A stretch of DNA of 64,000 nt from Myxococcaceae bacterium (GTDB lineage Bacteria; Myxococcota_A; UBA9160). The notes below the pieces were generated by a model. That model saw only the letters and a list, made by a program, of their open reading frames with translations. It was not told the origin of the DNA and did not search any database. Positions 17,468-27,924 of the stretch are shown here, piece after piece. The position numbers and the translations under genes were made by a program. Numbering within the stretch: the first letter of the stretch is position 1; each line of letters begins with the position of its first letter. The stretch is taken from contig CAJPFO010000066.1 of NCBI GenBank assembly GCA_905339255.1, forward strand, positions 1 to 64,000, read 5' to 3'.

Positions 17468-19509
17468 GCCGTCGCTCCTTCCGCGTCGGCCCGTGCCGCA
17501 GGCTCGCCGCTTCCGCGAAGCGTCTTCCACCAGACCCGCAAGGAATCGGCGACGACCGTGAGCACGAGCACCATGAAGACGGCCGTCACCGCCGCGTCGA
17601 GCCTCGCGTTGAAGATCACCTGCTGCGTTTCGGCGAGCCTTTCCGGGGCGATCGCTCCCGAGGCGATCTGCCCCGCGAGCCTCTCTGCCTGTGCGAGGAA
17701 GCCGATCCGCGGGTCGGGATCGAAGACCTTCTGCCAGCCGGCAGTCATCGTCACGACGAACAGCCAGACGAAGGGCACGAGCGTCGCGAAGGCGAAGCGC
17801 GGCCGACTCGACTTCACGAAGATCGTCGTCGCAGCCGCGAGAGCCGTCGCGGCAAGAAGCTGGTTGGCGATTCCGAACAGCGGCCAGAGCGAGTTGATCC
17901 CGCCGAGCGGATCGACGACGCCCTCGTAGAGGAAGTACCCCCAGGCCGCGACGACCGCGGTCGACGCGAAGAGGTTCGCAGGAAGCGAGCTCGCTTCTCC
18001 GAGCGGCCGCCAGACCCGGCCGAGGAGGTCCTGGAGCATGAAGCGCCCGACGCGCGTTCCGGTATCGAGCGTCGTCAGGATGAAGAACGCCTCGAACATG
18101 ATCGCAAAGTGGTACCAGAGCGCCTTCAGTGTCGGCCCGCCGAGCACGCTCGAGAAGATCTCGGCCATTCCGACCGCAAAGCTCGGCGCACCTCCCGTTC
18201 TCGAGAGCAGCGTCGTTTCGCCGACCTGCCGGGTGAGCTCCTGGAACTGCGCGGGGTCGAGCGCGAAGCCCCAGTTCGCGATCGCCGCCGCGGCGCTCTC
18301 GACGTTCGGGCCGAGCGCCGCCGCCGGCGCGTTGATCGCGAAGTACGTGCCCGGATCCATCACCGCCGCCGAGAGCAGCGCCATGATCGCGACGAAGCTC
18401 TCCATGAGCATCCCGCCGTAGCCGATCATCCGGGCGTCGCTCTCGAGCGAGAGGAGCTTCGGAGTCGTTCCGCTCGAAATGAGCGCGTGGAAACCCGAGA
18501 TCGCCCCGCAGGCGATCGTGATGAAGCAGAACGGGAAGAGCTTCCCGGCGAAGATCGGCCCGGTTCCGTCGATGAAGGGAGTGAGCGCGGGAAGTCTCAC
18601 CTCCGGGCGTGCGAGCGCGAGCCCCGCCGCGAGCAGGACCACGGTTCCGATCTTGATGAAGGCCGAGAGATAGTCGCGCGGCGCCATGAGGATCCAGACC
18701 GGAAGCACGGCCGCCGCCCATCCGTACGCCATCACCGCGAAGGCGAGCGTCTTGCGGTCCCAATCGAAGTACGGCCGCAGCGCGGCGGATTCGTTCACCA
18801 CGCCGCCGAGCCAGACCGAGAGGAGCACGAGCGTGAGCCCGCCGAGGGTCGCCTCGAGCACCCTGCCCGGGCGAAGCCGGGTGAGATGGACGCCCATCAG
18901 GATCGCGATCGGGATCGTCGCGGCGATCGTCGAGGTGGCCCAGGGGCTCCCGAACATCGCATTCACCACGACGAGGCCGAGAACCGCGATCAGGATGATC
19001 ATGATCGCGAGCACCCCGACGAGCGCTGCGAAGCCTCCGACCGGACCGATCTCGCGCCGCACCATCTCGCCGAGGCTCATCCCGTCGCGCCGCATCGAGG
19101 CGACCAGGATCGTGAGATCCTGCACCGCGCCGCCGAGAACGACTCCGATCAGGATGTAGAGCGTTCCCGGGAGGTAGCCGAACTGCGCAGCGAGGATCGG
19201 CCCGACCAGTGGCCCGGGGCCCGAGATCGCCGCGAAGTGGTGTCCGAAGACGACCCAGCGATTCGTCGGAACGAAGTCCTTTCCGTCTTGGAGGCGGTGC
19301 GCCGGCGTCGGCCTCCGATCGTCGAGCGCGAGCGCACGGGCCGCCAGGAATGCCGAGTAGAAGCGGTAGCCGATTGCATAGGTGCAGAGCGCCGCCACCA
19401 GGAACCAGGTACTCGAGATCGACTCGCCGCGTCCGAGCGCGATCACGCCGAGCGATCCGGCTCCGGCCAAGGCCACCGCGAGCCAGGCGAGAAGGGAGAG
19501 GGGCTTCAT
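17464..19509 (-). CDS. cstA: CstA family carbon-starvation / pyruvate transporter
   Basis: 681 residues with about sixteen transmembrane segments. Family motifs include FVPTNRWVVFGHHFAAISGPGPLVGPILAAQFGY, then QDLTILVASMRRDGMSLGEM, ACGAISGFHALISSGTTPKLL and GINSLWPLFGIANQLLAA. In enterobacteria CstA and the related BtsT import pyruvate or peptides during carbon starvation. No BtsS/BtsR-like sensor pair is adjacent. It is coupled to the YbdD-like gene and divergent from the hypothetical gene at 19546 with only 36 bp between the starts. Confidence 0.92.
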   Translation of the reverse strand: MKPLSLLAWLAVALAGAGSLGVIALGRGESISSTWFLVAALCTYAIGYRFYSAFLAARALALDDRRPTPAHRLQDGKDFVPTNRWVVFGHHFAAISGPGPLVGPILAAQFGYLPGTLYILIGVVLGGAVQDLTILVASMRRDGMSLGEMVRREIGPVGGFAALVGVLAIMIILIAVLGLVVVNAMFGSPWATSTIAATIPIAILMGVHLTRLRPGRVLEATLGGLTLVLLSVWLGGVVNESAALRPYFDWDRKTLAFAVMAYGWAAAVLPVWILMAPRDYLSAFIKIGTVVLLAAGLALARPEVRLPALTPFIDGTGPIFAGKLFPFCFITIACGAISGFHALISSGTTPKLLSLESDARMIGYGGMLMESFVAIMALLSAAVMDPGTYFAINAPAAALGPNVESAAAAIANWGFALDPAQFQELTRQVGETTLLSRTGGAPSFAVGMAEIFSSVLGGPTLKALWYHFAIMFEAFFILTTLDTGTRVGRFMLQDLLGRVWRPLGEASSLPANLFASTAVVAAWGYFLYEGVVDPLGGINSLWPLFGIANQLLAATALAAATTIFVKSSRPRFAFATLVPFVWLFVVTMTAGWQKVFDPDPRIGFLAQAERLAGQIASGAIAPERLAETQQVIFNARLDAAVTAVFMVLVLTVVADSLRVWWKTLRGSGEPAARADAEGATA

Positions 19510-19545
19510 GGCGGCGCCATTCTAACCGCAGCTACGCTCGCCGCG

Positions 19546-21627
19546 ATGAGCGAAGGCGATGGCGCGGGTGCGAAGCGCTCCGATCCGCATGCGGCCAGCG
19601 CGCATCCGTTCTCCCCCTACGTCCTCGCTCCGAAGCGGCCGGCGCCGGTCGGCTTCCCCGAGACCCGTGGGGTCGAACCCCATGCCGAGCTCCCGGCTTC
19701 GACGACCTTCGCGGAGCGCCGGGCCGAGTTCCTCGCGAGCGTTCTCCGCGCTCCGACCCCGAGCCACGTCTCGGCGGTCTTCCACGAGGTCGCGAGGCTC
19801 GAAGCGGGAGGCGCTGCGCATACGGGAGTCTTCGAGGCGGCGCTCGACTACGTCGACGCGAGGCTCGACTGCGCCGATTTCGTCCTGCACGGGATCTTGC
19901 GCCTGCTCCTCCACTTCGGGGACGATCCCCGACTGCCGCGCCCGCTCGTCGAACGCGCGAATCGGACGATCCTCGGGTTCAAGTACTGGCCGGACGAGCC
20001 GGGCCGCGACTCGATGTGTACCTGGACCGAGAACCACGAGATCCTCTTCGCCTCGGCAGCTTGGATCGCGGGACGCATGCACCCCGATTCCGTCTTTGCG
20101 AATACGGGCGAGACGGGTCTTCGGAAGCAGGAGGTCGCGCGCGCGAGGATTCTGCGCTGGCTCGATCTCCGCTTCCGGACCGGCTTCAGCGAATGGCTCT
20201 CGAACGTGTACTACGACGAAGATCTCGTCGCCCTCTTGGCGCTCGTCGATTTCGCAGGCGACGCGGAGATCGAACGGCGCGCCGAGGTCGTGACGGACGT
20301 GCTGCTCCTCGATCTCGCGCTTCACTCGTTCCGGGGTGCCTTCTCGTCGACTCACGGACGGTCGTACGAGACCTCGCAGAAGTGGGCGGCCGAAGAGAGC
20401 ACGACCGACACCTGCAGGCTCCTGTTCGGAACCGGATCGTTCGCGCGGCGCGAGAACATGGCGGCGCCCTGCCTCGCGCTCTCGCGCTACCGGCTCCCGG
20501 CCGTGATCCATGCGATCGCGACGGACGTTGGGCGGCCCGAGACGGTGGTCCGGCAGAGGATGGGGATCCGTCTCGAGGACCTCGCCGCGCTCGGGCTCGA
20601 CCCGCTCGACGCCGAGGACATGATGGTGCTCCTCACGCTCGAGGCGTACGCGCATCCGCGAACCATCGAGGGCTTCTTGCGGCTGCTCGACCGCTTCGGC
20701 TGGTGGGAGAACGATTTCTTTTCCCCGTTCGCTCGCGTGCGGAAGCTCCTCGAACGACTTCGCCGTTTCGGTCTTCTCGCGACCGTGATCCGCTTCCTCG
20801 AGGCCGACATCGCGAGAAACCTCCGGACCGAAGTGAACGTCGTCACCTACCGGACACCCGACGCACAGCTCTCGTCTGCGCTCGATTGGCGCCCCGGCAA
20901 GGGAGGCGATCAACAGCACATCTGGCGCGCGTCGCTCGGGCCCGACGCGGTCTGCTTCACGACGCATCCGGGGTCTCGCCGCGCGCGTTCGCCGGGATAC
21001 TGGACGGGAACGGCGACGCTTCCGCGAGTCGGACAGATCGAGAACGTTCTCGTTGCGATCTACTCGATTCCGCGCCGCCCCTTCTTCTTGTATCCGAACC
21101 GCAATCTCTTCACGCACGTCTGGTTTCCCCGCGATCGCTTCGACGAGGTCGTCGAACGAGGGGGCTGGTACTTCGCGAGGCGAGGTGACGGCTTTCTCGC
21201 GCTCCGCTCGCGCCGCCCCGCGGTCTGGAGCGAGGCGCAGGGAGAGGACCGGGGCCGCGAACTCGTGGCGGCGGGGCGGGACCACGTCTTCGTCTGCGAA
21301 GTCGGTCGCCGCGCGAGCGACGGGAGCTTCGAGCGGTTCATCGAGCGCATCGCCCGGGCCGAGCTCTGGTTCGGTCGGAGGAGCGTCCGTTATCGATCGC
21401 CGTCGCGGGGACTCGTCGAGTTCGGCTGGTGGCGGCCCCTGAGGCACGAGGGGAGGACCGTTCCGATGCGAGGCTTTCCCCGCTACGACACGCCGTACGG
21501 CCGCGTGGAGTTCCCGGCGCGCGAGATCGCGATCGCACACGCGGGCCACGCGCTTCGGCTCCGCTTCGACGAGGGGCTTCGCGAGTCGAGCGGCTCCATG
21601 CCTCTCGACGGGGAGCCGATCGCGTAG
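19546..21627 (+). CDS. large unrecognised protein, possible alpha/alpha-barrel polysaccharide-active fold
   Basis: 693 residues with no signal peptide and no membrane segments; I do not recognise the family. The first 450 residues are helical with evenly spaced aromatic and acidic blocks ([22 protein letters not shown], then [20 protein letters not shown], and [15 protein letters not shown]), a cadence seen in (alpha/alpha)6 toroid lyases and hydrolases. The last 200 look beta-rich ([30 protein letters not shown]). That layout recalls polysaccharide lyase or heparinase-like enzymes, but this is only a structural guess. The lack of an export signal would be unusual for such an enzyme. Start ATG 19546 is the first in frame after cstA. 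Confidence 0.65.
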   Translation: MSEGDGAGAKRSDPHAASAHPFSPYVLAPKRPAPVGFPETRGVEPHAELPASTTFAERRAEFLASVLRAPTPSHVSAVFHEVARLEAGGAAHTGVFEAALDYVDARLDCADFVLHGILRLLLHFGDDPRLPRPLVERANRTILGFKYWPDEPGRDSMCTWTENHEILFASAAWIAGRMHPDSVFANTGETGLRKQEVARARILRWLDLRFRTGFSEWLSNVYYDEDLVALLALVDFAGDAEIERRAEVVTDVLLLDLALHSFRGAFSSTHGRSYETSQKWAAEESTTDTCRLLFGTGSFARRENMAAPCLALSRYRLPAVIHAIATDVGRPETVVRQRMGIRLEDLAALGLDPLDAEDMMVLLTLEAYAHPRTIEGFLRLLDRFGWWENDFFSPFARVRKLLERLRRFGLLATVIRFLEADIARNLRTEVNVVTYRTPDAQLSSALDWRPGKGGDQQHIWRASLGPDAVCFTTHPGSRRARSPGYWTGTATLPRVGQIENVLVAIYSIPRRPFFLYPNRNLFTHVWFPRDRFDEVVERGGWYFARRGDGFLALRSRRPAVWSEAQGEDRGRELVAAGRDHVFVCEVGRRASDGSFERFIERIARAELWFGRRSVRYRSPSRGLVEFGWWRPLRHEGRTVPMRGFPRYDTPYGRVEFPAREIAIAHAGHALRLRFDEGLRESSGSMPLDGEPIA

Positions 21628-21803
21628 GCCGCACCACGGATTCCATGGCGACGGGTCTCGGTGGATCTCTGGAGAAACGGCGCGTCCTCCCCGGCTGCCG
21701 GGCCCCGCCGCGGGCAGCGTGTCATTCCCGTCTCATCCCGACCACCGAATCGGCCGATCCGAGCGGAGGGATCCGGGCCGCGACGCGGCGGGAGAAGGGC
21801 TCG

Positions 21804-23549
21804 TTGATCGATCGCAACCGGCTCGTACGCCTGATCGATGCCGCGCTCCCGCCGGCACTTCGCGAGGCCCCGGAGCACGTCCGCTTCCGCGCGCGGCTCG
21901 TCCTCCTGGCCGTTTCGATCATCGTTCCGATCGGCTGGCTCACGGTCGTCTGGGAGATCCAAAACGGCCTTCTCCTGAACGCCGCGCTCGTCGGCGGCGT
22001 CTCGCTCGTCGGAGCGGCCATCCCGTGGCTCCTCTGGCGTCACCGCTCGCTCGCTCTCGCCGGAAACCTCGTGGCCGGGCTCTTCTTCGTCGCCGCCGGA
22101 GGCTTGAGCGTGCTCACGGCCGGGCAGGGCCTCGGGAGCTTCATCGCACTCGGCGTCGTCCCCGTGGTGGCGATGCTCCTCGCAGGCCCCCGCTCGGGAT
22201 TCGCCTGGGGGGCGGTCGTCTCGCTCCACCTCCTGCTGCTCCACCGCGCGATCGATGCGGGATTCGAACCGATCGTGCAAATGGGGCGCGCGGGAGGAGA
22301 TGCCAGGTTCGTCGGGGTCCTCGTCCTCGCCTGGGTACTCGTGGGGCTCACGCTCGCGTACGAGTCGCTACAACGGCGGGTTCTCGCATCGTTCGAAGAA
22401 GCGCGCGGCCGGGCCGAGACGGCGAACCACGCCAAGAGCCGCTTCCTCGCGACCATGAGCCACGAGATCCGAACGCCCATGAACGGAGTCGTGGGAATGA
22501 CGGAGCTCCTGCTCGGTACACCGCTCGACCCCGAGCAGCGCGAATACGCCACCACCGCCCGCGAGTCGGCTCTCGCGCTGCTCCGCATCCTCGACGACGT
22601 CCTCGACCTCTCGAAGCTCGAAGCCGACCGCATCCGTCTCGAGACGATTCCCTTCGATCCCCTCGCGCTCGCTTCGGAGGTTTCGACGCTCCTCGGAGTC
22701 TCGGCGGCGACGAAGGGCCTGCGTCTCGAGGTGACGCGAGCTGGCGGAGATCTCCCGCGGCTTCTCGGCGACCCCACGCGCGTACGCCAGGTGCTCACCA
22801 ATCTCGTCGGCAACGCGATCAAGTTCACCGAGACGGGAACCGTGACGATCGAGGTCGGATCGCGATCCTTCGACGCGGAGCGCGAGGAACTCGAGCTTCG
22901 CGTTCGCGATACGGGTGTCGGCATTCCGCCGGACCGCATCGGTGCGATCTTCGACGAGTTCGTTCAGGCGGACGATTCGACGACGCGTCGCTTCGGCGGA
23001 ACCGGCCTCGGGCTCGCGATCTCTCGGCGACTCGTGTCGATGATGGGCGGGACGATCCGCGCCGAGAGCGTCGTCGGAGGCGGATCGTGCTTCACGGTCG
23101 ATCTCCCGCTCGCGAGGGCGCTCGAGCCCCCGGGAGGAGCCGTGCGAGACGCTTCCCCGAGCCTTCACGGCACGATCGCCGGCGTTCGCGTCCTGCTCGT
23201 CGAGGACAACGTCGTGAACAGGAGGGTCGCTGCGCGAATCCTCGAGCGGCTCGGCTGCGAGGTCGACCTCGCGAACGACGGTTCCGAGGCCCTCGAGGCC
23301 ACGCGCAAGTCCGACTACGACGCGATCCTGATGGATTGCGAGATGCCGGGGATGGATGGCTTCGAAGCCACCAGGAGGCTTCGTGAGCGCGAGGCCGGAG
23401 GCCGCAGGAGCATCGTGATCGCACTCACCGCCAACGCGATGGCGGGCGATCGGGAGCGCTGTCTCGAGGCCGGAATGGACGATTACGTGACGAAGCCGAT
23501 CGCGTCCGAGGCGCTCGCCCGGGTGCTGCTTCGCTGCGGAGCGCGCTAG
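21804..23549 (+). CDS. membrane-bound hybrid histidine kinase with C-terminal receiver
   Basis: About 581 residues. An N-terminal block of about six transmembrane helices (residues 30-190) is followed by a HisKA domain with His220 ([12 protein letters not shown]), an HATPase domain ([29 protein letters not shown]) and a receiver domain from about residue 465 with phospho-acceptor Asp511 ([11 protein letters not shown]) and Lys in VTKPIA. The membrane block itself may be the sensor. The TTG at 21804 follows GGAGAAGGG; an in-frame ATG at 21645 would add 53 low-complexity residues. No response regulator adjoins, so the phosphorelay target is elsewhere. Confidence 0.85.
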   Translation: MIDRNRLVRLIDAALPPALREAPEHVRFRARLVLLAVSIIVPIGWLTVVWEIQNGLLLNAALVGGVSLVGAAIPWLLWRHRSLALAGNLVAGLFFVAAGGLSVLTAGQGLGSFIALGVVPVVAMLLAGPRSGFAWGAVVSLHLLLLHRAIDAGFEPIVQMGRAGGDARFVGVLVLAWVLVGLTLAYESLQRRVLASFEEARGRAETANHAKSRFLATMSHEIRTPMNGVVGMTELLLGTPLDPEQREYATTARESALALLRILDDVLDLSKLEADRIRLETIPFDPLALASEVSTLLGVSAATKGLRLEVTRAGGDLPRLLGDPTRVRQVLTNLVGNAIKFTETGTVTIEVGSRSFDAEREELELRVRDTGVGIPPDRIGAIFDEFVQADDSTTRRFGGTGLGLAISRRLVSMMGGTIRAESVVGGGSCFTVDLPLARALEPPGGAVRDASPSLHGTIAGVRVLLVEDNVVNRRVAARILERLGCEVDLANDGSEALEATRKSDYDAILMDCEMPGMDGFEATRRLREREAGGRRSIVIALTANAMAGDRERCLEAGMDDYVTKPIASEALARVLLRCGAR

Positions 23550-23565
23550 AAGGCGCACGCCCTGC

Positions 23566-24297
23566 TCACCAGAGTCCGAGCGCCTCGAGCTGCCGCGTCG
23601 CCGTCCCGGCGAAGTCTCGGTTCGCGGCGGGGCTCGCCGGACTCGGATGGAGGATCTGACCGGCTCGCAAGCCGAGCCCCTCCGCCACTGCGCGCGCGCG
23701 CGTGGCTGCAAACGTCCCGATTCCGACGAGCCAATCGACGCCGAGAGTTCTCGCGAAATCACCGAGCGTGGCGTCGCAGAGCTCCGAGAGCGCCTCGCGG
23801 TCGCGGGCGGCGAGACGATCCGGAGTGAGGTTCCGCCCCTCCGGGTCGAAGAAGGCGAGCGGGCAGTAGTTCGCGACGAAATGCTCGCGGAAGAAGGCCT
23901 CCGCGTCGCCGTAGCGGTCGGCGAAGAGGCCCCAGAGCCTTCGCCCGCTCACCTCGGAGCGGGTACACGCGAAGCCTTGGACCGGCCGCTTCGGGTGCGG
24001 GTTCGCCGGCCGCTCGACGGGCCCTTCGATCCCGAGCCAGTCGCGGACCGCGGCGACCTCTCCGAAGGGCACCCCCGTTTGCACCATCCCGTAGGGGCCG
24101 GGGTTCATCCCGACGAACAGCACCCGCTTCGGGCGGCTCGCGTAGCGTTCGAGGTAGCGCGCGTGGGGCTCGAAGGCGTAGACGAGCGGATCGTAGACGA
24201 AAGCGACCGGCCGCCGGAAGCGGAGCGCTTCGAGCCCGTCGCGGAACGCGACGCTGCGCTCGACGAGCCGCTGCGCGAGCGCGTTACGCTCGCGCAC
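23566..24297 (-). CDS. SMUG1-type uracil-DNA glycosylase
   Basis: 243 residues. The active-site block VGMNPGPYGMVQTGVPFGE (from about residue 62) matches the SMUG1 GMNPG water-activating motif, and the second motif HPSPASPAAN lies near the C-terminus, as in the DNA-intercalating loop of the family. SMUG1 enzymes remove uracil and oxidised pyrimidines such as 5-hydroxymethyluracil. The GTG at 24297 overlaps the end of the DedA gene by 14 bp, which implies co-transcription. SMUG1 is uncommon in bacteria but known in some deltaproteobacterial lineages. Confidence 0.88.
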   Translation of the reverse strand: MRERNALAQRLVERSVAFRDGLEALRFRRPVAFVYDPLVYAFEPHARYLERYASRPKRVLFVGMNPGPYGMVQTGVPFGEVAAVRDWLGIEGPVERPANPHPKRPVQGFACTRSEVSGRRLWGLFADRYGDAEAFFREHFVANYCPLAFFDPEGRNLTPDRLAARDREALSELCDATLGDFARTLGVDWLVGIGTFAATRARAVAEGLGLRAGQILHPSPASPAANRDFAGTATRQLEALGLW

Positions 24298-24961
24298 CCG
24301 AGCCGTGCATGACGCGGCGATGCACGAAGAGCCAGGCGACCACGACGACGGCGCAGCCCGCGACGATGTAGACGAGGTCGTCGCGAACCATCTCCTTCCC
24401 GGCGGCCACGAGCTCCGCATAGCTCATCTCCTTCGATTTCGAGCCGAGGTGGAAGCCGATGGCGGTCAGGATCACCACCCAGATCCCTGCTCCGAGCCCG
24501 GTGAAGAAGGAGAACCGCCGGAAATCCATCCGCGAGAGCCCTGCCGGAAGCGAGATGAGCTGGCGGATCGCCGGCAGGAGACGACACACGAACGTGGCGA
24601 CGTCGCCGTACTCCCGGAAGACCTCCTCGGCACGATCGAGCGAGTTCGGGCTCAGGAAGAGCCAGCGGGCGTTCGCGTGGAGGAAGGGGCGGCCGTAGCG
24701 GTACGCGAGGAAGTAGTTGATGTAGGCGCCGAGGAGCGAGCCGATGGTTCCGCAGGCGACCGCGAGCGTGGCTGCGGTGAGCGGGTCTCCCGGGAAGAGC
24801 TCCTGGCGCGCGGCCATGAAGCCGGCCGGGATCATCACGACCTCGCTCGGGAAGGGGATGAAGGAGCTCTCGATCGTCATGAAGAGCAGAACGATGAGAA
24901 GCCCCCAGGTCCCGGCCATCTGGGCGGCAGCCTCGAGCTGCTGGATCAGGATCGCGTCCAA
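24284..24961 (-). CDS. DedA family membrane protein
   Basis: About 225 residues with five or six hydrophobic segments and the DedA hallmarks FIPFPSEVVMIPAG, GTIGSLLGAYINYFLAYRYG and, in the amphipathic helix, FVCRLLPAIRQLISLPAGLSRM. DedA proteins act as lipid flippases/transporters (some handle undecaprenyl phosphate or phosphatidylethanolamine) and support proton-motive force. Start: TTG 24961 gives the usual family N-terminus; a GTG at 24973 is an alternative. It shares a 153-bp divergent gap with the penicillin-acylase-family gene. Confidence 0.85.
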   Translation of the reverse strand: MDAILIQQLEAAAQMAGTWGLLIVLLFMTIESSFIPFPSEVVMIPAGFMAARQELFPGDPLTAATLAVACGTIGSLLGAYINYFLAYRYGRPFLHANARWLFLSPNSLDRAEEVFREYGDVATFVCRLLPAIRQLISLPAGLSRMDFRRFSFFTGLGAGIWVVILTAIGFHLGSKSKEMSYAELVAAGKEMVRDDLVYIVAGCAVVVVAWLFVHRRVMHGSGARA

Positions 24962-25114
24962 GACTTGCGCCACTCCTCGCTTCGAGCCGGCCGAGGGTAT
25001 CTCCCGCAAGCCGCCCCTGCATCCTCGCCGCACGCGGGGCCGACGTTGGGCACGCCGGGCGCTTCGCTCCTGCGAGGCGGCGGGGCGCTCCGTTTCCTAC
25101 CCTCCGCGGCCACG

Positions 25115-27247
25115 ATGCGTCAATTCACCCCCGCGCTTTTCGCCCTTCTCGTCTGTGGCCTCTCGTGCTCGGCGCCGACGCCAGAGCCCGAAGCGCCCGC
25201 GCAGGCGAAGCGCGTGAAGATCCTCCGCGATCGCCTCGGTATTCCTCACGTCTTCGGCGAGAGCGACGCCGACGTGGCTTTTGGTCTCGCCTTCGCGCAC
25301 GCAGAGGACGATTTCCCGACGATCCAGCGGACGCTCATCATGACGCGAGGCCGCCTCGGTGAGATCGAAGGTGAGGAGGGGGCGAAGAGCGATTTCCTCG
25401 TCGCGCTGCTCCGCGTCCACGAAGCCGTCTCGGAAGGTTACGCCCGCGACCTTTCGCCCGGGTTCCGGGCCGTCGCCGAGTCGTATGCCGAAGGCCTCGA
25501 CTACTACGCGAGGCTCCATCCCGACGAGCTCGTCCTCCCGGAGCTCCTGCCATTCCGGGGAGAGGACGTCGTCGCGGGCTTCGTCCACAAGCTCCCGATC
25601 TTCCAGGGGCTGCTTCGCGAGATCGAGATCGCGCGGCGCGACGCGAGCGACGAGGCCGAGGCCTCGCGATCCGCCGCGACGATGCCCCGCGAACGAGAGT
25701 CGGTGGGCTTCTCCGCCGCAGCGGACGTGCTCGGCTCGAATGCGTTCGCGATCTCCGGAGAGCGTTCGAGCGACGGTCGAACGCATCTCGCCGTGAACTC
25801 GCATCAGCCCTGGGAGGGAGTCGTCGCCTGGTACGAGGCGCACCTCGTGAGCGGTGAGGGCATGAACGTCGTCGGAGGTCTCTTCCCCGGTTCTCCGATG
25901 ATCCTCCATGGTCACAACGATCGGCTCGGCTGGGCGCACACCGTGAACCAGCCCGACATGATCGACGTGTATCGGCTCGTGACGAGCCCCGACCACCCCG
26001 AGCAATACCTCCTCGACGGGGCGTGGCGCGACTTCGAGAGCCGACCGGTGACGCTCCGGGTCCGGATCTTCGGGATCGTTCCCTTGTCGACGACGCGACT
26101 CGCGCGCTGGTCGGTGCACGGCCCCGTCCTCGAGCTCGGAGAGGGGGACTCGAAGCGGTTCTACGCCTTCCGGATCGCCGGCGCGGGCGACGTCCGCATC
26201 GCCGAGCAGTGGTGGCGTCTCGGCAAGGCGAAAAGCCGCGACGAGTGGCTCGCTGCGATGCGGATGCAGGCGATCCCGATGTTCAACACCGTGTACGCCG
26301 ATGCGGAGGGCCACATCGGCTACGTCTACAATGCGCGGCTTCCGATACGAGAGCCCGGCATCGACTGGGCGGGAGTCGCTCCCGGAGATTCTTCGAAGTG
26401 GATCTGGAACGAGACGCTCGCCTTCGAAGACCTCCCGCAGCGCTTCGACCCACCCTCGGGCTTCGTCCAGAACGCGAACTCGACTCCGTTTTCGGTTGCC
26501 GGACCGCGTTCGCTCGACGCGTCGGCTTGGCCCTCCGATCTCGGGATCGAGACACGAGAGACCGAGCGTTCGCTTCGCCTACTCACCCTCCTCGACGGCC
26601 GAGAGCGGCTTTCCGAAGCGGATTTCGAGACGATCAAATGGGACCGCCGCTACGACGGACGCGCCTGGCTCGACTCCGCGCTCGAGACGCTCCTCTCGGC
26701 GAAGGTCGAGGGTCCGGCCGCCGACGCGCAGGCCGTGCTTCGCCGCTTCGACCGCGAACTCTCGCCCGATTCGCGCGAGGCGGGGCTTGCGGTGATGCTG
26801 CTCGCACCTTACGAGAAGGCGCATCATGGCCGCGGGCCGGCACCCCCCGATCCCGCTGCAGCGCTCGAAGAAGCGGCGGTCGTGGCGCGCGCATATTTCG
26901 ATCGGATCGACCCGACGCTCGGCGAAGTCCAGCGCTTGCGGCGCGGGGCCGTCGATCTCCCGCTCGGCGGCGGGCCCGACGTTCTTGCGGCCATCTATTC
27001 GGCGCGCGCGTCCGATCGGCGGCTCGTCGGCGACGCGGGAGACTCGTACGTGCTGCTCGTCTCGTTCGGGCCCGACGGAGTCCGCTCGCGGGCGATCCAA
27101 CCGTACGGGAGCTCGTCGCGTCCCGCGTCGCCCCATTTCGCGGACCAGGCTCCGCTCTTCGTGCGCCAGGAACTACGCGCCGTCTGGCGAACGCCCGAAG
27201 AGATCCGCGCGAACCTCGAGGCCGAGTACGACCCGGGTCCGCGTTAG
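25115..27247 (+). CDS. penicillin acylase (S45) family Ntn hydrolase, exported
   Basis: 710 residues. A signal peptide ends at a Cys (LLVCGLSCSAP), suggesting a lipoprotein. The alpha-chain region starts with VKILRDRLGIPHVFGESDADVAFGLAFAHAEDDF. The autocatalytic junction and nucleophile lie in DVLGSNAFAISGERSS, with Ser208 as the probable N-terminal residue of the beta chain. Later motifs include NSHQPW, MILHGHNDRLGWAHTVN and FVQNANSTPF. The family cleaves amide bonds of acylated compounds, including beta-lactams and N-acyl-homoserine lactones. The true substrate is unknown. The 3' end converges on mrpG with a palindrome between them. Confidence 0.88.
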   Translation: MRQFTPALFALLVCGLSCSAPTPEPEAPAQAKRVKILRDRLGIPHVFGESDADVAFGLAFAHAEDDFPTIQRTLIMTRGRLGEIEGEEGAKSDFLVALLRVHEAVSEGYARDLSPGFRAVAESYAEGLDYYARLHPDELVLPELLPFRGEDVVAGFVHKLPIFQGLLREIEIARRDASDEAEASRSAATMPRERESVGFSAAADVLGSNAFAISGERSSDGRTHLAVNSHQPWEGVVAWYEAHLVSGEGMNVVGGLFPGSPMILHGHNDRLGWAHTVNQPDMIDVYRLVTSPDHPEQYLLDGAWRDFESRPVTLRVRIFGIVPLSTTRLARWSVHGPVLELGEGDSKRFYAFRIAGAGDVRIAEQWWRLGKAKSRDEWLAAMRMQAIPMFNTVYADAEGHIGYVYNARLPIREPGIDWAGVAPGDSSKWIWNETLAFEDLPQRFDPPSGFVQNANSTPFSVAGPRSLDASAWPSDLGIETRETERSLRLLTLLDGRERLSEADFETIKWDRRYDGRAWLDSALETLLSAKVEGPAADAQAVLRRFDRELSPDSREAGLAVMLLAPYEKAHHGRGPAPPDPAAALEEAAVVARAYFDRIDPTLGEVQRLRRGAVDLPLGGGPDVLAAIYSARASDRRLVGDAGDSYVLLVSFGPDGVRSRAIQPYGSSSRPASPHFADQAPLFVRQELRAVWRTPEEIRANLEAEYDPGPR

Positions 27248-27255
27248 GAAGACGC

Positions 27256-27269
27256 GCCGGGATCCCGGC
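27256..27269. terminator. 14-bp palindrome between convergent genes
   Basis: GCCGGGATCCCGGC is a perfect palindrome located 8 bp after the acylase stop and 23 bp before the mrpG stop on the other strand. It could form a hairpin in both transcripts. There is no U-tract, so bidirectional termination is only a suggestion. Confidence 0.35.
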
Positions 27270-27292
27270 ACGTAGCCGCTCGCGGCCCGTCC

Positions 27293-27640
27293 TCAGGCCC
27301 CATCGCGCGGGTCGCTCCGGCTCGCCGGAATCCCCGACCGGTCGACCGTGCTCGGATGGAAGGCGACTCCCGTCCGCCACGCGGCACGTCCGATGCGATG
27401 CGACGCCACGGGTGCGGTGATCACGAAGAAGACGATCACGAGCAGCGCCTGCATCGTGCTCTCCGTCCGCTCGAAGTGGAGCGCCACGCCGAGAAAGACG
27501 AAGATCACCCCGAGCGTCGCGGACTTCGAGTTGGCGTGGAGCCGCATGTAGAAATCCGGAAGGCGTACGATTCCGATCGCGGCGACCACGATGAAGGCGA
27601 GGCCGGCGAAGAGAAGCACCGAGACGGCGACTTCTTTCAA
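27293..27640 (-). CDS. mrpG: Mrp/Mnh cation antiporter subunit G
   Basis: 115 residues with three transmembrane helices and the MnhG signature GIVRLPDFYMRLHANSKSATLGV. It is the last gene of the mrpABCDEFG operon; its start overlaps the mrpF stop by 4 bp. The C-terminal 30 residues, after RIGRAAWRTG, are hydrophilic and poorly conserved. Confidence 0.92.
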   Translation of the reverse strand: MKEVAVSVLLFAGLAFIVVAAIGIVRLPDFYMRLHANSKSATLGVIFVFLGVALHFERTESTMQALLVIVFFVITAPVASHRIGRAAWRTGVAFHPSTVDRSGIPASRSDPRDGA

Positions 27641-27924
27641 GGGCGCCCCCCCCGCTCGACGTACCAGGCGAAGGCCGTGGTGGCGAGAAAGGAGAGGAGT
27701 CCGATCGCGAGCGCGATCCCGAGCATGGTCGAGCGATCGGATTGGATCGCGAAGATCCCCACGGCCGCGACGACGAGCGAAGCCGCGAAATCGAGCGCGA
27801 CGACGCGGTCCGGAAGCGTCGGCCCCCGAACCGCCCTTCCGAAGGCGAGGACGAACGCGAGGAGCAGGAGGGCCTTCGCAACGCCGAGCGTGACGTCGAG
27901 CATTCCACCCGTCTCGCCGCTCAT
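27637..27924 (-). CDS. mrpF: Mrp/Mnh cation antiporter subunit F
   Basis: 95 residues, three transmembrane helices, with the MnhF signature GPTLPDRVVALDFAASLVV. The ATG at 27924 overlaps the mrpE stop as ATGA; a second in-frame ATG at 27903 is possible. MrpF is one of the small subunits needed for assembly of the heterooligomeric Mrp complex in the cytoplasmic membrane. Confidence 0.92.
   Translation of the reverse strand: MSGETGGMLDVTLGVAKALLLLAFVLAFGRAVRGPTLPDRVVALDFAASLVVAAVGIFAIQSDRSTMLGIALAIGLLSFLATTAFAWYVERGGRP

Noticed and set aside
18109-21627. A 1172-codon plus-strand frame covering most of cstA in antisense
   Set aside because: The first part is an antisense shadow of cstA made of Arg/Glu/Asp-rich sequence; real character begins at the ATG at 19546.
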